64,000 nt of DNA from Pseudacidobacterium ailaaui. GTDB lineage: Bacteria; Acidobacteriota; Terriglobia; Terriglobales; Acidobacteriaceae. Of this stretch, positions 43,737 through 53,621 are shown piece after piece. The notes beneath the pieces were generated by a model, which saw only the letters and a list, made by a program, of their open reading frames with translations, did not search any database and was not told the DNA's origin. A program made the position numbers and the translations under genes. The stretch lies in NCBI RefSeq assembly GCF_000688455.1, contig NZ_JIAL01000001.1, positions 3,379,001 to 3,443,000 of the forward strand, given 5' to 3'. Each line of letters starts with the position of its first letter. Position 1 is the first letter of the stretch.

Positions 43737-46700
43737 CTAAAACATGACACGAGCTCCAAGCCACATGGTCCGATTTCCAGCATCGGGTCCAAAAAATCCA
43801 CCTGGTTGTGCGGTGCCCGTGATGACGCCGAAATTGTTGTTGGTCCCTGTATTACAGAGCTGTCCTGGTAATGTTGCATTGGCCGGACATGAAACATTCG
43901 GATTCGCAAAATGAGGTGTGTTTGTAAGGCCAAAAGCGTCAGCGCGAACCTGCAAAGTGGCCCACTCTTTTATTTTGAAGTCCCGTACAACACTTAGGTT
44001 CATGTTGAAGAATCCAGGACCGCGAAACTCATTGCGATTCGTGTTTCCATAGTGTGGAGGCGAAATTCCTGCCGGGCATGAGCTCGGATTAGGATTCGTG
44101 CAGATCCACGGCGCCGCAAATGACCGGGGATCAAAATATTCACAACTCGTATCTCCCAGGGCGCAAGTCACGCCTGTTCGAGGCGGTTTTCCATGCGTCA
44201 GGCGGAACGGCTTCACCAGGTCTGCTGTTTGGCTTGAGCCATTTGCATTCAGGTTACCTCCAGCGCTCACGGTAAAAGGACTGCCGCTCATGATGCTTAA
44301 AATTGGATTGATGAGCCAGCCTCCCAGTATTGCGCTGCCAACACCACTTTTTGCCCAAAGACCTTCCTTTCCGAAAGGCAACGCGATTACGCCGGCAAAT
44401 TCAAAATTGTTAGTTCGGTCGAAACCCGCTGGTGCGTAGTTTTTTTCCCAATAATCAGGATAGGGAAAAGACAGAAAGCCTAAGTCTTCATTGTCCGCAT
44501 AATCCATTGCCTTCGACCAAGTATAGGCTGCCCGAATATTTGATCCGCCGGCAAACCGATAGGTCAAACTGCTTTGCAATGAATCGTACCGGCTATGTTT
44601 AAAAGGATTCAGCTTGTTAATTGTTCCCGTGTAGTTGGCACCATAAGCCTGACTCAGAAGACCTCCCGCACTTCCGGCGCCCGGAGCGGAAGCATTTGCG
44701 TTCATATTGACAACAGGTCGGACGGCGTATGTGCCTACATAGCCAATGTTGAAAGTGAAGTTATTTTGTATCTGCTGTTCGACTGTAAAGTTATAGGAAT
44801 GAATGTATCCTCGATGAAACGGGTTGGGCACAGTGGTTGTGCTGATATTTTGGGGTAGAGAGATCATTCCGCTACTTAGGTCGGGCAAAGGCGCCAAGAC
44901 GATTCCGGTTGGAACAGAATAGCTACCGCTTCCAAGCCCGGTTCCGTTTGCGCCTGTCAGACTAGCTGCAGGAATAAAGTCCGCGGTATTCGCAGGGGTA
45001 TTCGTATCCAACAGTACCGACGGATAAGCATTGCGTAAGACATGCCATGTGTAGGGGTCTGCACTCATTCCATATCCTGCGCGTATCACAGTGTCAGGAG
45101 TAGCGCGATAGGCAAGCCCCAAACGGGGTAGGAACTGACCTGATCCTACGTCCATGCCATCATCCCGAGGAACATTCCCGTATCCGCCAAGCAGCACCTT
45201 GCCAGTGGTGAGATCCAGAACGCGGAGACCTTTTCCATTATCGCTATAGCCAAATGGATAAAACTCCCAGCGCACACCATAAGTCAAAGTAAGCCTCGCG
45301 GTGACCTGATAGCGGTCCTGCAAATACCATGCCCACTGTGTCCATCGCAGCGCCGTAGGATTGAAAAGCGCTCTTGCTTTTCCTGTCGTGCTTGGCAGTC
45401 CCAGCAAAAAGTCGGCCCAGGAGTTGAACCAAGTCGGGGTAGATCCCTGCAGTGCTGTTACATTGCCGTTAAACTGGAATGCACCGCGAGGCTGTTGAAA
45501 TGTTCCCCCCTGAGGCTGGAAATGATTGATTTGAGAATGGTTCCATTCGATACCACCCCGGAATCCATGCTTCCCTTTATTCCAGCTCAGATTGGCGCCC
45601 GTTACAAACTGCTGATCACGAAAGAGGAATGGATTTGCGGGCTGTGCATTTCCCAGGCTTGCTCCTCCTGTAGGAAAGGTAAAACCGGGCCAGCCATAGT
45701 AGAGGGAAGGATCTCCAGTAGCTCCGGCATTGTTGGTTCCTGGAATATGGAGTTCATCCAGACCTCTGGCAGAGGTCAGATCGAAGGTGGATCCCAAGCG
45801 CTGGCGGGTAAAACCAAAATTCCAGTCCACTAAAAGGGCGGGAGTGAAGGCGTGGGTTGCTCCAAGTCCCACACTCTGTACAAGCCCGGGGGCATTCCCG
45901 AGCTGTCCACCGTTTGTGGCATCTCCGATGGCAGCGCCTAAAAGGGGCGGATCGTAAACCAGAGTTTTTGAAAAGCTATAGCGCCCGAAAAGTGTTGAGT
46001 TCTGATTTGGTACGTAAGTAACCTTGAAATCTGCATTATCGCGGTTAAAGAGGGCTGTTCCACTTCCTGTCCAGTTATTCAGCCCATTGCTGGTCTGAAA
46101 CTCCTGCGAAATGAGCGGCTGTAACAGCTTGATCATGGTCTGGGCAGCGGGGTCAATTCGATTGGGACAAATGACATTCAACACGCCATTGCAGGAAACC
46201 TGTTGCTTATTTGCGCCGTGCGCATCGCCAGTGGCGGGGTCGTAAATGATTGGGTTGCCGGGCAAATTGCGAAAATCGCCCTGGATCATCGCAGATGTAG
46301 GAAGAGTCCGTGTATCCGGACCAGCCAGTTGTCTTTGGGTCGTGCGTTCATAATCTGCGAAGAAGAACAACTTATCCTTTATGATTGGGCCGCCAAACGC
46401 ACCTCCGAACTGGTTCTGATTATTTCGATTCTTTTTCGGAAAGAGCTTCGGGTCGGTCTGGAAGTAATTTCTCGCCGCAAAATTTTGGTCAGTATGATAT
46501 TCGTGCGCGCTGCCGTGAAATCGATTTGTGCCCGATTTGATCTGCACATTAATGGCGGCCCCACCTGCCATTCCCTGCTCTGCATCAAACGAATTGGTAA
46601 CAACGTTCACAGATTCTATGGCATCTGCCGGAGGAACATAAGCCACATTTGCCGGCAGCCACGGATATGCATCCTGTGCTCCATCAATCCGTGTATTATT

Positions 46701-47312
46701 TCCCTGGTTCGAGAGCCCATTCATATTCGTATTGATGGCTCTCTGCGGATTTCCGGCGAGGGAGTTTGTTTCCGCAGTCAGTCCAGCTCCCGGGATGGTA
46801 CGAAGCAAGGACTGAAAATTTGCCCCCTGAGATCCCATAATGGGCAGATTCTCTATTTCCCGCGATGTCAGGTCTGTATGTACATCTGCTTTGTCTGTCT
46901 GAAGAATGGGAGGGGCCGTTGTTACAGTAATGCTCTGCGTAGCCGAGGCCACTTTCAGTTGAGCGTCCAGCCTGGTGACTTCATTGGCACGTACAGCGAC
47001 ATTCGTCGTTTCCTGTGTAGCAAACCCTGAAGAAACCACAGTAATTTTGTAACTTCCTGGCAATAAAGTTGAAAACCGGTAGATCCCATTAGAATCCGTA
47101 GTCGTAGTCTGACTCGTTCCCGTATGTACATCTAAAGCTGTAACTTGTACTGCATTGATCGCCGCGCCGCTGCTGTCTGTAACGGTACCGGTCAGCGATC
47201 CATACAAGACCTGCGCAGATGACCGCTGCACGAAGCTGCAATTCCACAGCAACAAGCAGAGCAACATGCTGCATTTCAAAAACCAATTGTGTTTTCTGCG
47301 AACCCTCTTCAT
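43737..47312 (-). CDS. Oar-like TonB-dependent receptor with carboxypeptidase-regulatory domain
   Basis: A 1191-residue outer-membrane protein. Signal peptide (FLKCSMLLCLLLWNCSFVQRSSAQ), then a carboxypeptidase-regulatory beta-sandwich (~38-120: LTGTVTDSSGAAINAVQVTAL ... LPGSYKITVVSSGF), a plug region (REIENLPIMGSQGANFQSLL, SFDAEQGMAGGAAINVQIKSGTN) and a large barrel from about residue 260 with FFADYERT and ending in RTMWLGARVMF. This Oar-like type, common in Acidobacteria, imports large substrates such as oligosaccharides. ATG 47312 has GGAGG five bases upstream; a TTG at 47324 is rejected. Divergent from the SDR-ROK-ManD operon, so a uronate-containing glycan is the likely ligand. Confidence 0.93.
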   Translation of the reverse strand: MKRVRRKHNWFLKCSMLLCLLLWNCSFVQRSSAQVLYGSLTGTVTDSSGAAINAVQVTALDVHTGTSQTTTTDSNGIYRFSTLLPGSYKITVVSSGFATQETTNVAVRANEVTRLDAQLKVASATQSITVTTAPPILQTDKADVHTDLTSREIENLPIMGSQGANFQSLLRTIPGAGLTAETNSLAGNPQRAINTNMNGLSNQGNNTRIDGAQDAYPWLPANVAYVPPADAIESVNVVTNSFDAEQGMAGGAAINVQIKSGTNRFHGSAHEYHTDQNFAARNYFQTDPKLFPKKNRNNQNQFGGAFGGPIIKDKLFFFADYERTTQRQLAGPDTRTLPTSAMIQGDFRNLPGNPIIYDPATGDAHGANKQQVSCNGVLNVICPNRIDPAAQTMIKLLQPLISQEFQTSNGLNNWTGSGTALFNRDNADFKVTYVPNQNSTLFGRYSFSKTLVYDPPLLGAAIGDATNGGQLGNAPGLVQSVGLGATHAFTPALLVDWNFGFTRQRLGSTFDLTSARGLDELHIPGTNNAGATGDPSLYYGWPGFTFPTGGASLGNAQPANPFLFRDQQFVTGANLSWNKGKHGFRGGIEWNHSQINHFQPQGGTFQQPRGAFQFNGNVTALQGSTPTWFNSWADFLLGLPSTTGKARALFNPTALRWTQWAWYLQDRYQVTARLTLTYGVRWEFYPFGYSDNGKGLRVLDLTTGKVLLGGYGNVPRDDGMDVGSGQFLPRLGLAYRATPDTVIRAGYGMSADPYTWHVLRNAYPSVLLDTNTPANTADFIPAASLTGANGTGLGSGSYSVPTGIVLAPLPDLSSGMISLPQNISTTTVPNPFHRGYIHSYNFTVEQQIQNNFTFNIGYVGTYAVRPVVNMNANASAPGAGSAGGLLSQAYGANYTGTINKLNPFKHSRYDSLQSSLTYRFAGGSNIRAAYTWSKAMDYADNEDLGFLSFPYPDYWEKNYAPAGFDRTNNFEFAGVIALPFGKEGLWAKSGVGSAILGGWLINPILSIMSGSPFTVSAGGNLNANGSSQTADLVKPFRLTHGKPPRTGVTCALGDTSCEYFDPRSFAAPWICTNPNPSSCPAGISPPHYGNTNRNEFRGPGFFNMNLSVVRDFKIKEWATLQVRADAFGLTNTPHFANPNVSCPANATLPGQLCNTGTNNNFGVITGTAQPGGFFGPDAGNRTMWLGARVMF

Positions 47313-47369
47313 TACCGCCTCCAAGCCATATCCTGCTATGTGCGCACCGGGCCTCGTGGGGCCTAAAAT

Positions 47370-47381
47370 TAAATCAATTTA
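47370..47381. promoter_or_regulatory. 12-base palindrome downstream of the receptor promoter
   Basis: TAAAT-CA-ATTTA is an inverted repeat just past the predicted transcription start of the TonB receptor gene, where a bound repressor would block transcription. The ROK-family regulator encoded in the divergent operon is the natural candidate, but this assignment is inference. Confidence 0.4.
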
Positions 47382-47394
47382 GTACGCGATGCGA

Positions 47395-47424
47395 ACTATA
47401 TTGATTCCTCCGAAGGATTGTCAA
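47395..47424 (-). promoter_or_regulatory. Promoter of the TonB receptor gene
   Basis: On the minus strand a perfect TTGACA (47424-47419) is followed, after 18 bases, by TATAGT (47400-47395), placing the start of transcription near 47388 and leaving a leader of about 75 bases. It is the best sigma-70-type match I found in the window. Confidence 0.75.
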
Positions 47425-47591
47425 CTGGATTTTTTTTGATCCCAGGCAGTCAGAACTGAAGCCTTGTCCAAAGAAAAATCCTGTTTATTTAAGATCCGAA
47501 GCAGTTTCTTCTTTTCAGCAATCGCATTACACTGGATTTTCGCTTTATTGCAAACTTTATTGAGTCTAATCAAACCTTTGTCTGGAGCTGC

Positions 47592-48368
47592 ATGAACCCG
47601 TGCATTTTTGATTTGAAAGGAAGAACGGCCGTTGTGATCGGGGGCACGTCGGGCATAGGCCGCTCGATTGCGCTGGGACTGGCCAAGGCCGGGGCCGACG
47701 TTGTCGCTTCTTCTCGACACTTAGAGGATGTTGAAAAGACATCCGCAGAAATCCAGGCACAAGGCAGAAATAGTCTGGCAGTTACGGTCGATGTACGGGA
47801 CCGTACTTCATTACAGGCCCTTCACGATAAGGTGTTGGAAAGATTCGGCAGAGTAGACATTCTGGTGAATTCTGCCGGGACCACGACTCGCATCTCTACC
47901 CTTGACTGCTCAGAGGACGATTGGAACCTGGTTCTGGAAACAAACCTGACTGGGACATTTCGTTCCTGCCAGATATTTGGGCGCACCATGCAGGCACAGC
48001 GGTATGGAAGGATCATCAATATTGCTTCTCTGGCTACCTTCGTTGCTTTTCACGAAGTGGCTGCGTACGGGGCAAGCAAGGCTGCTGTTGCTTCCCTTAC
48101 CCGCTCGCTGGCGATTGAGCTGGCCCGCGACGGCGTTTGTGTGAATGCTATTGCTCCTGGAATTTTTCCAACATCCTTGAATGCTGACCTTCTTGACAGC
48201 ACTCCTCGCGGGCATGAGATGCACATGCGAATCCCGATGCAACGCTTCGGGCATACGGACGAATTGATCGGCGCGGCGATTTTTCTTGCTTCCGATGCCG
48301 CTTCGTACGTAAACGGACAGGTCATCGTGGTCGACGGAGGATATCTTGCCAGCGGAGTGAATCAGTAA
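47592..48368 (+). CDS. SDR-family oxidoreductase (likely uronate-pathway ketose/aldonate dehydrogenase)
   Basis: A 258-residue short-chain dehydrogenase. The cofactor loop is VIGGTSGIGRS (~15-25), then NSAG, the catalytic serine in NIASLATFV and Y159/K163 in YGASK, ending with the family's YVNGQVIVVDGGY. SSRHLEDVEKT after the second strand, with an arginine, leans toward NADP(H), not proven. The fold and FDLKGRTAVV start resemble gluconate 5-dehydrogenase and fructuronate reductase-like SDRs. Followed by a ROK regulator and mannonate dehydratase, it may reduce a keto-uronate to D-mannonate. GGAG lies six bases before the ATG. Confidence 0.88.
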   Translation: MNPCIFDLKGRTAVVIGGTSGIGRSIALGLAKAGADVVASSRHLEDVEKTSAEIQAQGRNSLAVTVDVRDRTSLQALHDKVLERFGRVDILVNSAGTTTRISTLDCSEDDWNLVLETNLTGTFRSCQIFGRTMQAQRYGRIINIASLATFVAFHEVAAYGASKAAVASLTRSLAIELARDGVCVNAIAPGIFPTSLNADLLDSTPRGHEMHMRIPMQRFGHTDELIGAAIFLASDAASYVNGQVIVVDGGYLASGVNQ

Positions 48369-48442
48369 TCCAGAGTCATTCCGGTGTACATTGGACAAAA
48401 GACGGGAAAGACTTGGGACGCATAGGACAAACAGGAAAAGGA

Positions 48443-49606
48443 ATGCGGCATGTGGACCTGACCTCGGCCGAACTGGCATCGAGTGAAACGGCCCGCCACA
48501 TTAACCGAGACATTATTCTGCAACTGATCCGGACACGCCAGCCCATCTCTCGGGCCGACTTGGCACGCATCTCAGGGCTTCAGCGCAGCACTGTTTCACA
48601 GATCATTGAGCAATTGCTAGAGGAGCGTTGGGTGCGCGAAGGCGCGCTGGCACATCTGCCCCGTGGGCGGCGACCCACTCTTGTTCACCTGAATGACGAT
48701 TTAGTTGTCCTCGCAGCCGATATTCATCCACGGCAGGCAACAGTAGCGCTCGTAGATCTGAATGGACGCCTGCTGTCCCGGTCTACACTGCCTATCGGTA
48801 CAAATCCGGCGAAGGCCCTTCACGCCATCACGGAGTGCATGAAACGTATTTGTGATGCGCATCCTAAAAAGTCGATTGAGGGCATAGGCGTCAGTCTTCC
48901 GGGACGTGTGGATCCGAAGACGCAGCGTCTGGTTTTTGCACCGAACCTGCATTGGCCAGACTTCGACATTAAAGGCACGATCGAACGTGAGATGCATCTC
49001 CATACTGAGATGGAAAATGCCGCCACGGCCTGTCTACTCTCTGAGCTCTGGTTTGGCAGAATGGACGGCATTCGTGATGCGGTGTTGATTACGGTCTCAG
49101 AAGGCATCGGCTCTGGTGTAATGACCAATGGACAGATCGTCTCCGGCAGAAATGGGATGGCCGGAGAATTTGGTCATGTTCCGCTCGATCCCTCCGGACC
49201 GCGCTGCGCCTGTAATGCGAATGGGTGCTGGGAAATGTTTGCCTCCTGTAATGCAGCCCTGCGCTACTATAGCGAGCTTGATCCAAGGGGAAAACGCATC
49301 ACATTCCACGAGCTCCTGAGCCTTGCGGAAGAGGGCAATACACGCGCTATCGACGCTCTGAGTAAACAAGCACGGTATCTCGGCAAGGGACTACGCACAG
49401 TGATTGCTGGCCTTTCACCGGAAGTCATTCTGGTTGCTGGCGATGTGACCTCAGCCTGGGCACGTTTTGCTCCGCTGGTGGAAGCGGAAATCAAATATGC
49501 TGTTCTGGCCGGACATCCACCCCAGCTTCTTCCAACTCATGAGGGCGATGTGGCCCGTCTTCGCGGCGCTGCCGCATTACTTTTGCAAAGGCATTCTGTT
49601 TCATGA
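48443..49606 (+). CDS. ROK-family transcriptional regulator
   Basis: A 387-residue NagC/XylR-type protein: an N-terminal winged helix (~15-80: [41 protein letters not shown]) and a sugar-binding ROK fold with [36 protein letters not shown] and [15 protein letters not shown]. The zinc site [21 protein letters not shown] keeps the histidine and three cysteines but has Asn where CxCG usually has Gly. It probably senses a sugar acid and controls this operon and the divergent receptor. ATG 48443 is preferred, with AGGA upstream; the stop overlaps manD by ATGA. Confidence 0.92.
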   Translation: MRHVDLTSAELASSETARHINRDIILQLIRTRQPISRADLARISGLQRSTVSQIIEQLLEERWVREGALAHLPRGRRPTLVHLNDDLVVLAADIHPRQATVALVDLNGRLLSRSTLPIGTNPAKALHAITECMKRICDAHPKKSIEGIGVSLPGRVDPKTQRLVFAPNLHWPDFDIKGTIEREMHLHTEMENAATACLLSELWFGRMDGIRDAVLITVSEGIGSGVMTNGQIVSGRNGMAGEFGHVPLDPSGPRCACNANGCWEMFASCNAALRYYSELDPRGKRITFHELLSLAEEGNTRAIDALSKQARYLGKGLRTVIAGLSPEVILVAGDVTSAWARFAPLVEAEIKYAVLAGHPPQLLPTHEGDVARLRGAAALLLQRHSVS

Positions 49607-50811
49607 AGATTACTCGCGCTTGGGTCAATATCTGCTCTCCGGGACGTAATTTCGTTACCCTCAAAGTAGAAACCGACGAAGGCTTTTACGGACTGGGCGA
49701 TGCGACGCTTAATGGCCGGGAGATGGCGGTCGCCAGTTATCTTACCGAGCATGTGGTCCCCTGCATCATCGGGCGCGACCCTTTCCAGACTGAGGACATC
49801 TGGCAATATCTCTATCGTGGAGCATATTGGCGGCGTGGACCAGTCACCATGGCAGCCATCGCTGCCGTGGATGTCGCACTATGGGACATCAAGGGTAAAG
49901 CACTCCAAACTCCTGTTTATAACCTGCTGGGCGGCAAGAGTCGGGAAGGCGTGCTTGTGTATGCGCATGCGCATGGCAATTCTACTGAAGAAGTAATCGC
50001 TGATGTTCAAAAACATATGGAAATGGGTTACCTCGCCGTGCGCGCGCAGAGCGCCATTCCTGGACTTGATTCTACCTATGGTGTTCCGAAAAAAGCACAA
50101 CCCTATGAGCCTGCCGAGCGCGGTCTGCCTTCTGAAAGCCGATGGTCGTCGGAGCTGTATCTGCGGCACACTCCGAGGCTGTTTGAGAAATTGCGTGCGG
50201 CAATCGGGGAAGATGTGCATCTGCTGCACGATGTTCATCACCGCCTGACACCAATCGAGGCAGCCCGACTGGGCAAAGAGCTTGAGCCGTTTCACCTCTT
50301 CTGGATGGAAGATCCTGTCCCGGCTGAGCTGCAAGAGGGCTTCAAAATCATCCGTGAGCACACCACTACTCCGGTTGCTACGGGCGAGGTCTTCCACAGC
50401 ATCTGGGACGCCCATGATTTAATTCGCAACCAGTGGATCGACTACATCCGCATGTCTGTCGTCCATTCCGGTGGGCTGACGCATTTAAAAAAGGTCGCTG
50501 ACTTTGCCTCTCTTTATCATGTCCGAACCGGATGCCACGGAGCTACAGACCTTTCGCCTGTAACGATGGCCGCTGCCTTGCACTTTGGCATCGCTGTGCA
50601 TAACTTTGGGATTCAGGAACACATGCCACATTCAGCAGAAACAAATGCTGTCTTTCCTCACGCATATTCCTTCAAAGCTGGATATATGTATCCCGGCGAT
50701 GCTCCAGGACTAGGCGTAGACCTGGATGAAAGCCTCGCAAAAAAGTATCCATACCAGCGGGCCTACCTGCCCATCAACCGGAGACTGGATGGAACGCTTA
50801 CAGACTGGTAA
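49603..50811 (+). CDS. manD: D-mannonate dehydratase ManD (enolase superfamily)
   Basis: A 402-residue enolase-superfamily enzyme that dehydrates D-mannonate (in some members D-gluconate) to 2-keto-3-deoxygluconate. Every key residue lies at the number known for characterised ManD: metal ligands Asp210 (HDVHH), Glu236 (WMEDP) and Glu262 (TGEVF), the base Tyr159 with Arg147 (AVRAQ), and His212. The C-terminus [21 protein letters not shown] is also typical. It starts by ATGA overlap with the ROK gene, so it is translationally coupled. The remaining steps to pyruvate (KdgK, KDPG aldolase) are not in the window. Confidence 0.96.
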   Translation: MKITRAWVNICSPGRNFVTLKVETDEGFYGLGDATLNGREMAVASYLTEHVVPCIIGRDPFQTEDIWQYLYRGAYWRRGPVTMAAIAAVDVALWDIKGKALQTPVYNLLGGKSREGVLVYAHAHGNSTEEVIADVQKHMEMGYLAVRAQSAIPGLDSTYGVPKKAQPYEPAERGLPSESRWSSELYLRHTPRLFEKLRAAIGEDVHLLHDVHHRLTPIEAARLGKELEPFHLFWMEDPVPAELQEGFKIIREHTTTPVATGEVFHSIWDAHDLIRNQWIDYIRMSVVHSGGLTHLKKVADFASLYHVRTGCHGATDLSPVTMAAALHFGIAVHNFGIQEHMPHSAETNAVFPHAYSFKAGYMYPGDAPGLGVDLDESLAKKYPYQRAYLPINRRLDGTLTDW

Positions 50812-50964
50812 CTGGCCATATCTCGCTGTTGAAGATACGAAGATAGGGCCTGACTCCACGAAAGCGCAAAAGGTAAAGCCATCTTACAATAACCCGGACC
50901 ATATACCAGAGATGGAACTATCAAGCAAACTCAAGCGAGACTATGCTCGGTGCATTCTTAGCTT

Positions 50965-53451
50965 TTATTCCATACGCAGCACAGCTATCGGGTCCACAGC
51001 GGCCGCCTTCCGGGCGGGAAGATAGCTCGCCACAAGTCCGCACACGGATAGGACCAGGACAACAGCCAACAGAGTAAAAACATCATAGCCGTGGAAACCA
51101 TATATAAAAGAGCGCATGACTCCGCTGATGGCAAAAGCCATGGCAGTCCCTGCAGCAACGCCGATGCCGAGGAGAAACAGAGCATGACGCAAGACCAACC
51201 AGACTACGGCTTCGCGAGGTGCTCCTAAGATGAGGCGCACACCGAATTCCCGCGTCCGCTGACTCACGGAATAAGAGAACAATCCATAGATTCCCGCTAT
51301 GGCGATTCCAAGCGCCGCAAGGCCAAAGATAGCAAGCAGGCGGGCTGCAAGGGTTTGGTCTCCTAAGGAATCGGTCACGATCTGGTCCATCGGACTCAAT
51401 CCATCAATGGCAATCTCTGGTTGTAATTGATGAACAGCAGTCCGTATTGCGCGTTCCGTGGTATTTGCAGGAAGAGACCCGCGTACGGAAATATTCATGA
51501 TGAATGAAGCAAGGATAGGATAGAGATCGTCACTGGGTTTTAGCTGCATCAGATCAAGATCAAATTCCGGCTGGGATTCGTCGCCGGCGGAAAGCTGGCG
51601 CACGTTGTCTGAGATCCCAACGATGGTAGCCCAATTCCGTGGGCTGTCTGTTTCGTTTACCTTCATCTGCTTTCCGATCGGGTCTTCTCCGGGAAATACC
51701 CTATGGACGAAAGCCTGGTTCACAACCGCTACAAGAGGAGAATCTGGTGTGTCCTTCTCATCGAAGAAGCGGCCGCGAAGCAGCTGGATGCGGAAGGTCT
51801 GAAAATAGCCGGGATTTACGGTGCGTAGAATTGCATGTTGCTCACTTGCTGCATCGGGCTTCGGGCGGCCTCTTATCCACACTGAACCGCTAAAGGACCA
51901 GTTTGGCTGCATCGGTCTTACCGTTTCCAGCCCGACAGCGGTTATACCAGGAGTATGCTCCAGCTTTTCTTCAAGAGGGCGATAGAAGGTCTGAATCAGA
52001 TCGGATGCATCCGGATTATATTGCAGTCCAAAGGCCCCAGTACCGTGTGTCGGCAGGTAAATTTCTCCCGTCACTACTTTTTCCGGCACAAAACCAAGTT
52101 TCGCGTGCTGCAGAACCAACAAGGTCCGAATCATCAATCCGGCCGCAATGAGCAATGTTAGGGTCAGCGTAATCTCCGTTACCACAACAGCATCACGCAA
52201 GATGGACTGGCGCCTGCTGGTTCCGGCAGCGATACTGTTCTCGCGTAACCCTTCCTGAGCAGAGGCGTTGGCTGCAATCCAGGCCGGGACCAGTCCGAAC
52301 ATCAAGGCTGAAACGATTGAGGCTACAAGAAGAAATACAGTCACAGAAATGCTGATGTGAATGTTTTCTCCATAAAGCAGCTTTGCTGAAAGATAATGTT
52401 TCAACATGCGCAGAATGGCAGCGGCAACACCCAGTCCTGCAATACCTCCGCTAAGCGCAAGCAACATGCATTCGGTGAGGTAGCGTTGCATGATCCTTGC
52501 GCGCATGGCACCCAGTGCGGAGCAGATCGCGATTTCGCGGCGTCGCCCGTTGATGCGCGTAAGCATCAGTCCGGCCACATTGGCACAGGCAATAAGCCAT
52601 ACGGCGACTACGGCAAAACTAAGCGCCAGAAGCGCAGGACGCACATTACGGGTGAGTGAATTGCGATAACTTACTACCCGAATGAGTTCTTTGGACTCGT
52701 CTTTGGGAAATTCTTTGCGAAGTTGCTGCCGGATCTCATTCAGTTCAATCTGCGTCTGAGGCACGTGGACTCCCGGACGCATCAGACCAATGAGACTTAA
52801 ACTGGAATTGGAACGATCGTGCATCGATCCGATTTCAGTTTCCAGAGGGGCATATACGAAATCCCCAGTTCTGGGATCAGGAAACCCAATCCCTGCCGGT
52901 AATATCCCTATGACCGTGTAGGGATCGCCATTCAGCTTGACGGTGCTGCCGATTGCATCCCGCGCGCCATGCAACTGTTCCTTCCAGACGCTGTAACCAA
53001 GAATCACCACATGATTTCTGCCCGGTGTGCCATCATCATGGGCAAAGCTGCGTCCCAACATGGGCCGTATACCAAGCAGGTCAAAGAGATTGGTGCTGCT
53101 GATGACCTGCGGCGTCATTCGAGGTTCCTCTGCGCCGCCTAGCGTGACGAATTTATAGGAGTACCAGGCAACTCCCTGGAGAGAACGGCTGCGGGCAGCG
53201 AAATCCTGAGCGTCCGGCAACGACATGACTGAAAGATCCTGACCTGAACTGCTCTGCCCTCCGAAGCGAACGATGCGGTCGGCATTTTTGTATGGCAAGG
53301 GACGAAGGAACACCTGGTCAATGACCGAAAACATGGCCGCGTTTACGCCAATACCCAGCGCCAGCGTCAGGATGGCGGTGAGGGTGAAACCGGGCGTCCT
53401 GCCCAACTGGCGCAGAGCGTACTTTACGTCACTCCAGAGAATGTCCTTCAT
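50965..53451 (-). CDS. ADOP-type ABC transporter permease (FtsX/MacB-like)
   Basis: An 828-residue permease with the ADOP arrangement: MKDILWSDVKYALRQLGRTPGFTLTAILTLALGIGVNAAMFSVIDQVFLRPLPY at the start, a periplasmic MacB-like core domain, FtsX membrane block 1 (~280-400), a second periplasmic region and FtsX block 2 (~700-815) ending in YLPARKAAAVDPIAVLRME. The family is much expanded in Acidobacteria and is usually without a linked ATPase; it is not obviously tied to the ABC pair at 37-39 kb. Function is unproven; export of lipids, peptides or drugs is suggested for relatives. Codes opposite to its neighbours on both sides. Confidence 0.95.
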   Translation of the reverse strand: MKDILWSDVKYALRQLGRTPGFTLTAILTLALGIGVNAAMFSVIDQVFLRPLPYKNADRIVRFGGQSSSGQDLSVMSLPDAQDFAARSRSLQGVAWYSYKFVTLGGAEEPRMTPQVISSTNLFDLLGIRPMLGRSFAHDDGTPGRNHVVILGYSVWKEQLHGARDAIGSTVKLNGDPYTVIGILPAGIGFPDPRTGDFVYAPLETEIGSMHDRSNSSLSLIGLMRPGVHVPQTQIELNEIRQQLRKEFPKDESKELIRVVSYRNSLTRNVRPALLALSFAVVAVWLIACANVAGLMLTRINGRRREIAICSALGAMRARIMQRYLTECMLLALSGGIAGLGVAAAILRMLKHYLSAKLLYGENIHISISVTVFLLVASIVSALMFGLVPAWIAANASAQEGLRENSIAAGTSRRQSILRDAVVVTEITLTLTLLIAAGLMIRTLLVLQHAKLGFVPEKVVTGEIYLPTHGTGAFGLQYNPDASDLIQTFYRPLEEKLEHTPGITAVGLETVRPMQPNWSFSGSVWIRGRPKPDAASEQHAILRTVNPGYFQTFRIQLLRGRFFDEKDTPDSPLVAVVNQAFVHRVFPGEDPIGKQMKVNETDSPRNWATIVGISDNVRQLSAGDESQPEFDLDLMQLKPSDDLYPILASFIMNISVRGSLPANTTERAIRTAVHQLQPEIAIDGLSPMDQIVTDSLGDQTLAARLLAIFGLAALGIAIAGIYGLFSYSVSQRTREFGVRLILGAPREAVVWLVLRHALFLLGIGVAAGTAMAFAISGVMRSFIYGFHGYDVFTLLAVVLVLSVCGLVASYLPARKAAAVDPIAVLRME

Positions 53452-53621
53452 TCATACCTCGTAGGAATTTCAACACGATACCACATGCCGACCGAGGTTT
53501 TCGGCCAAACATAGATCAAGAGTCTTTGAAACTATGCGGGACTGCTTTCGGTCTTTGCTTTTCATCTGGAGGCAGGTAGCAGGAACCAGAAACTCGCTCA
53601 ATCCTCTTTTCTGACTTTCTT

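Noticed and set aside
47421-47720. 99-codon minus-strand frame over the receptor/SDR intergenic region
   Set aside because: It covers the -35 box of the receptor and the start of the SDR gene in antisense, with no domain or ribosome site.
50965-53451. Permease partner of the ABC ATPase and adaptor at 37-39 kb
   Set aside because: It is an ADOP-type permease, a family normally found alone, 11.5 kb away and in a separate transcript.
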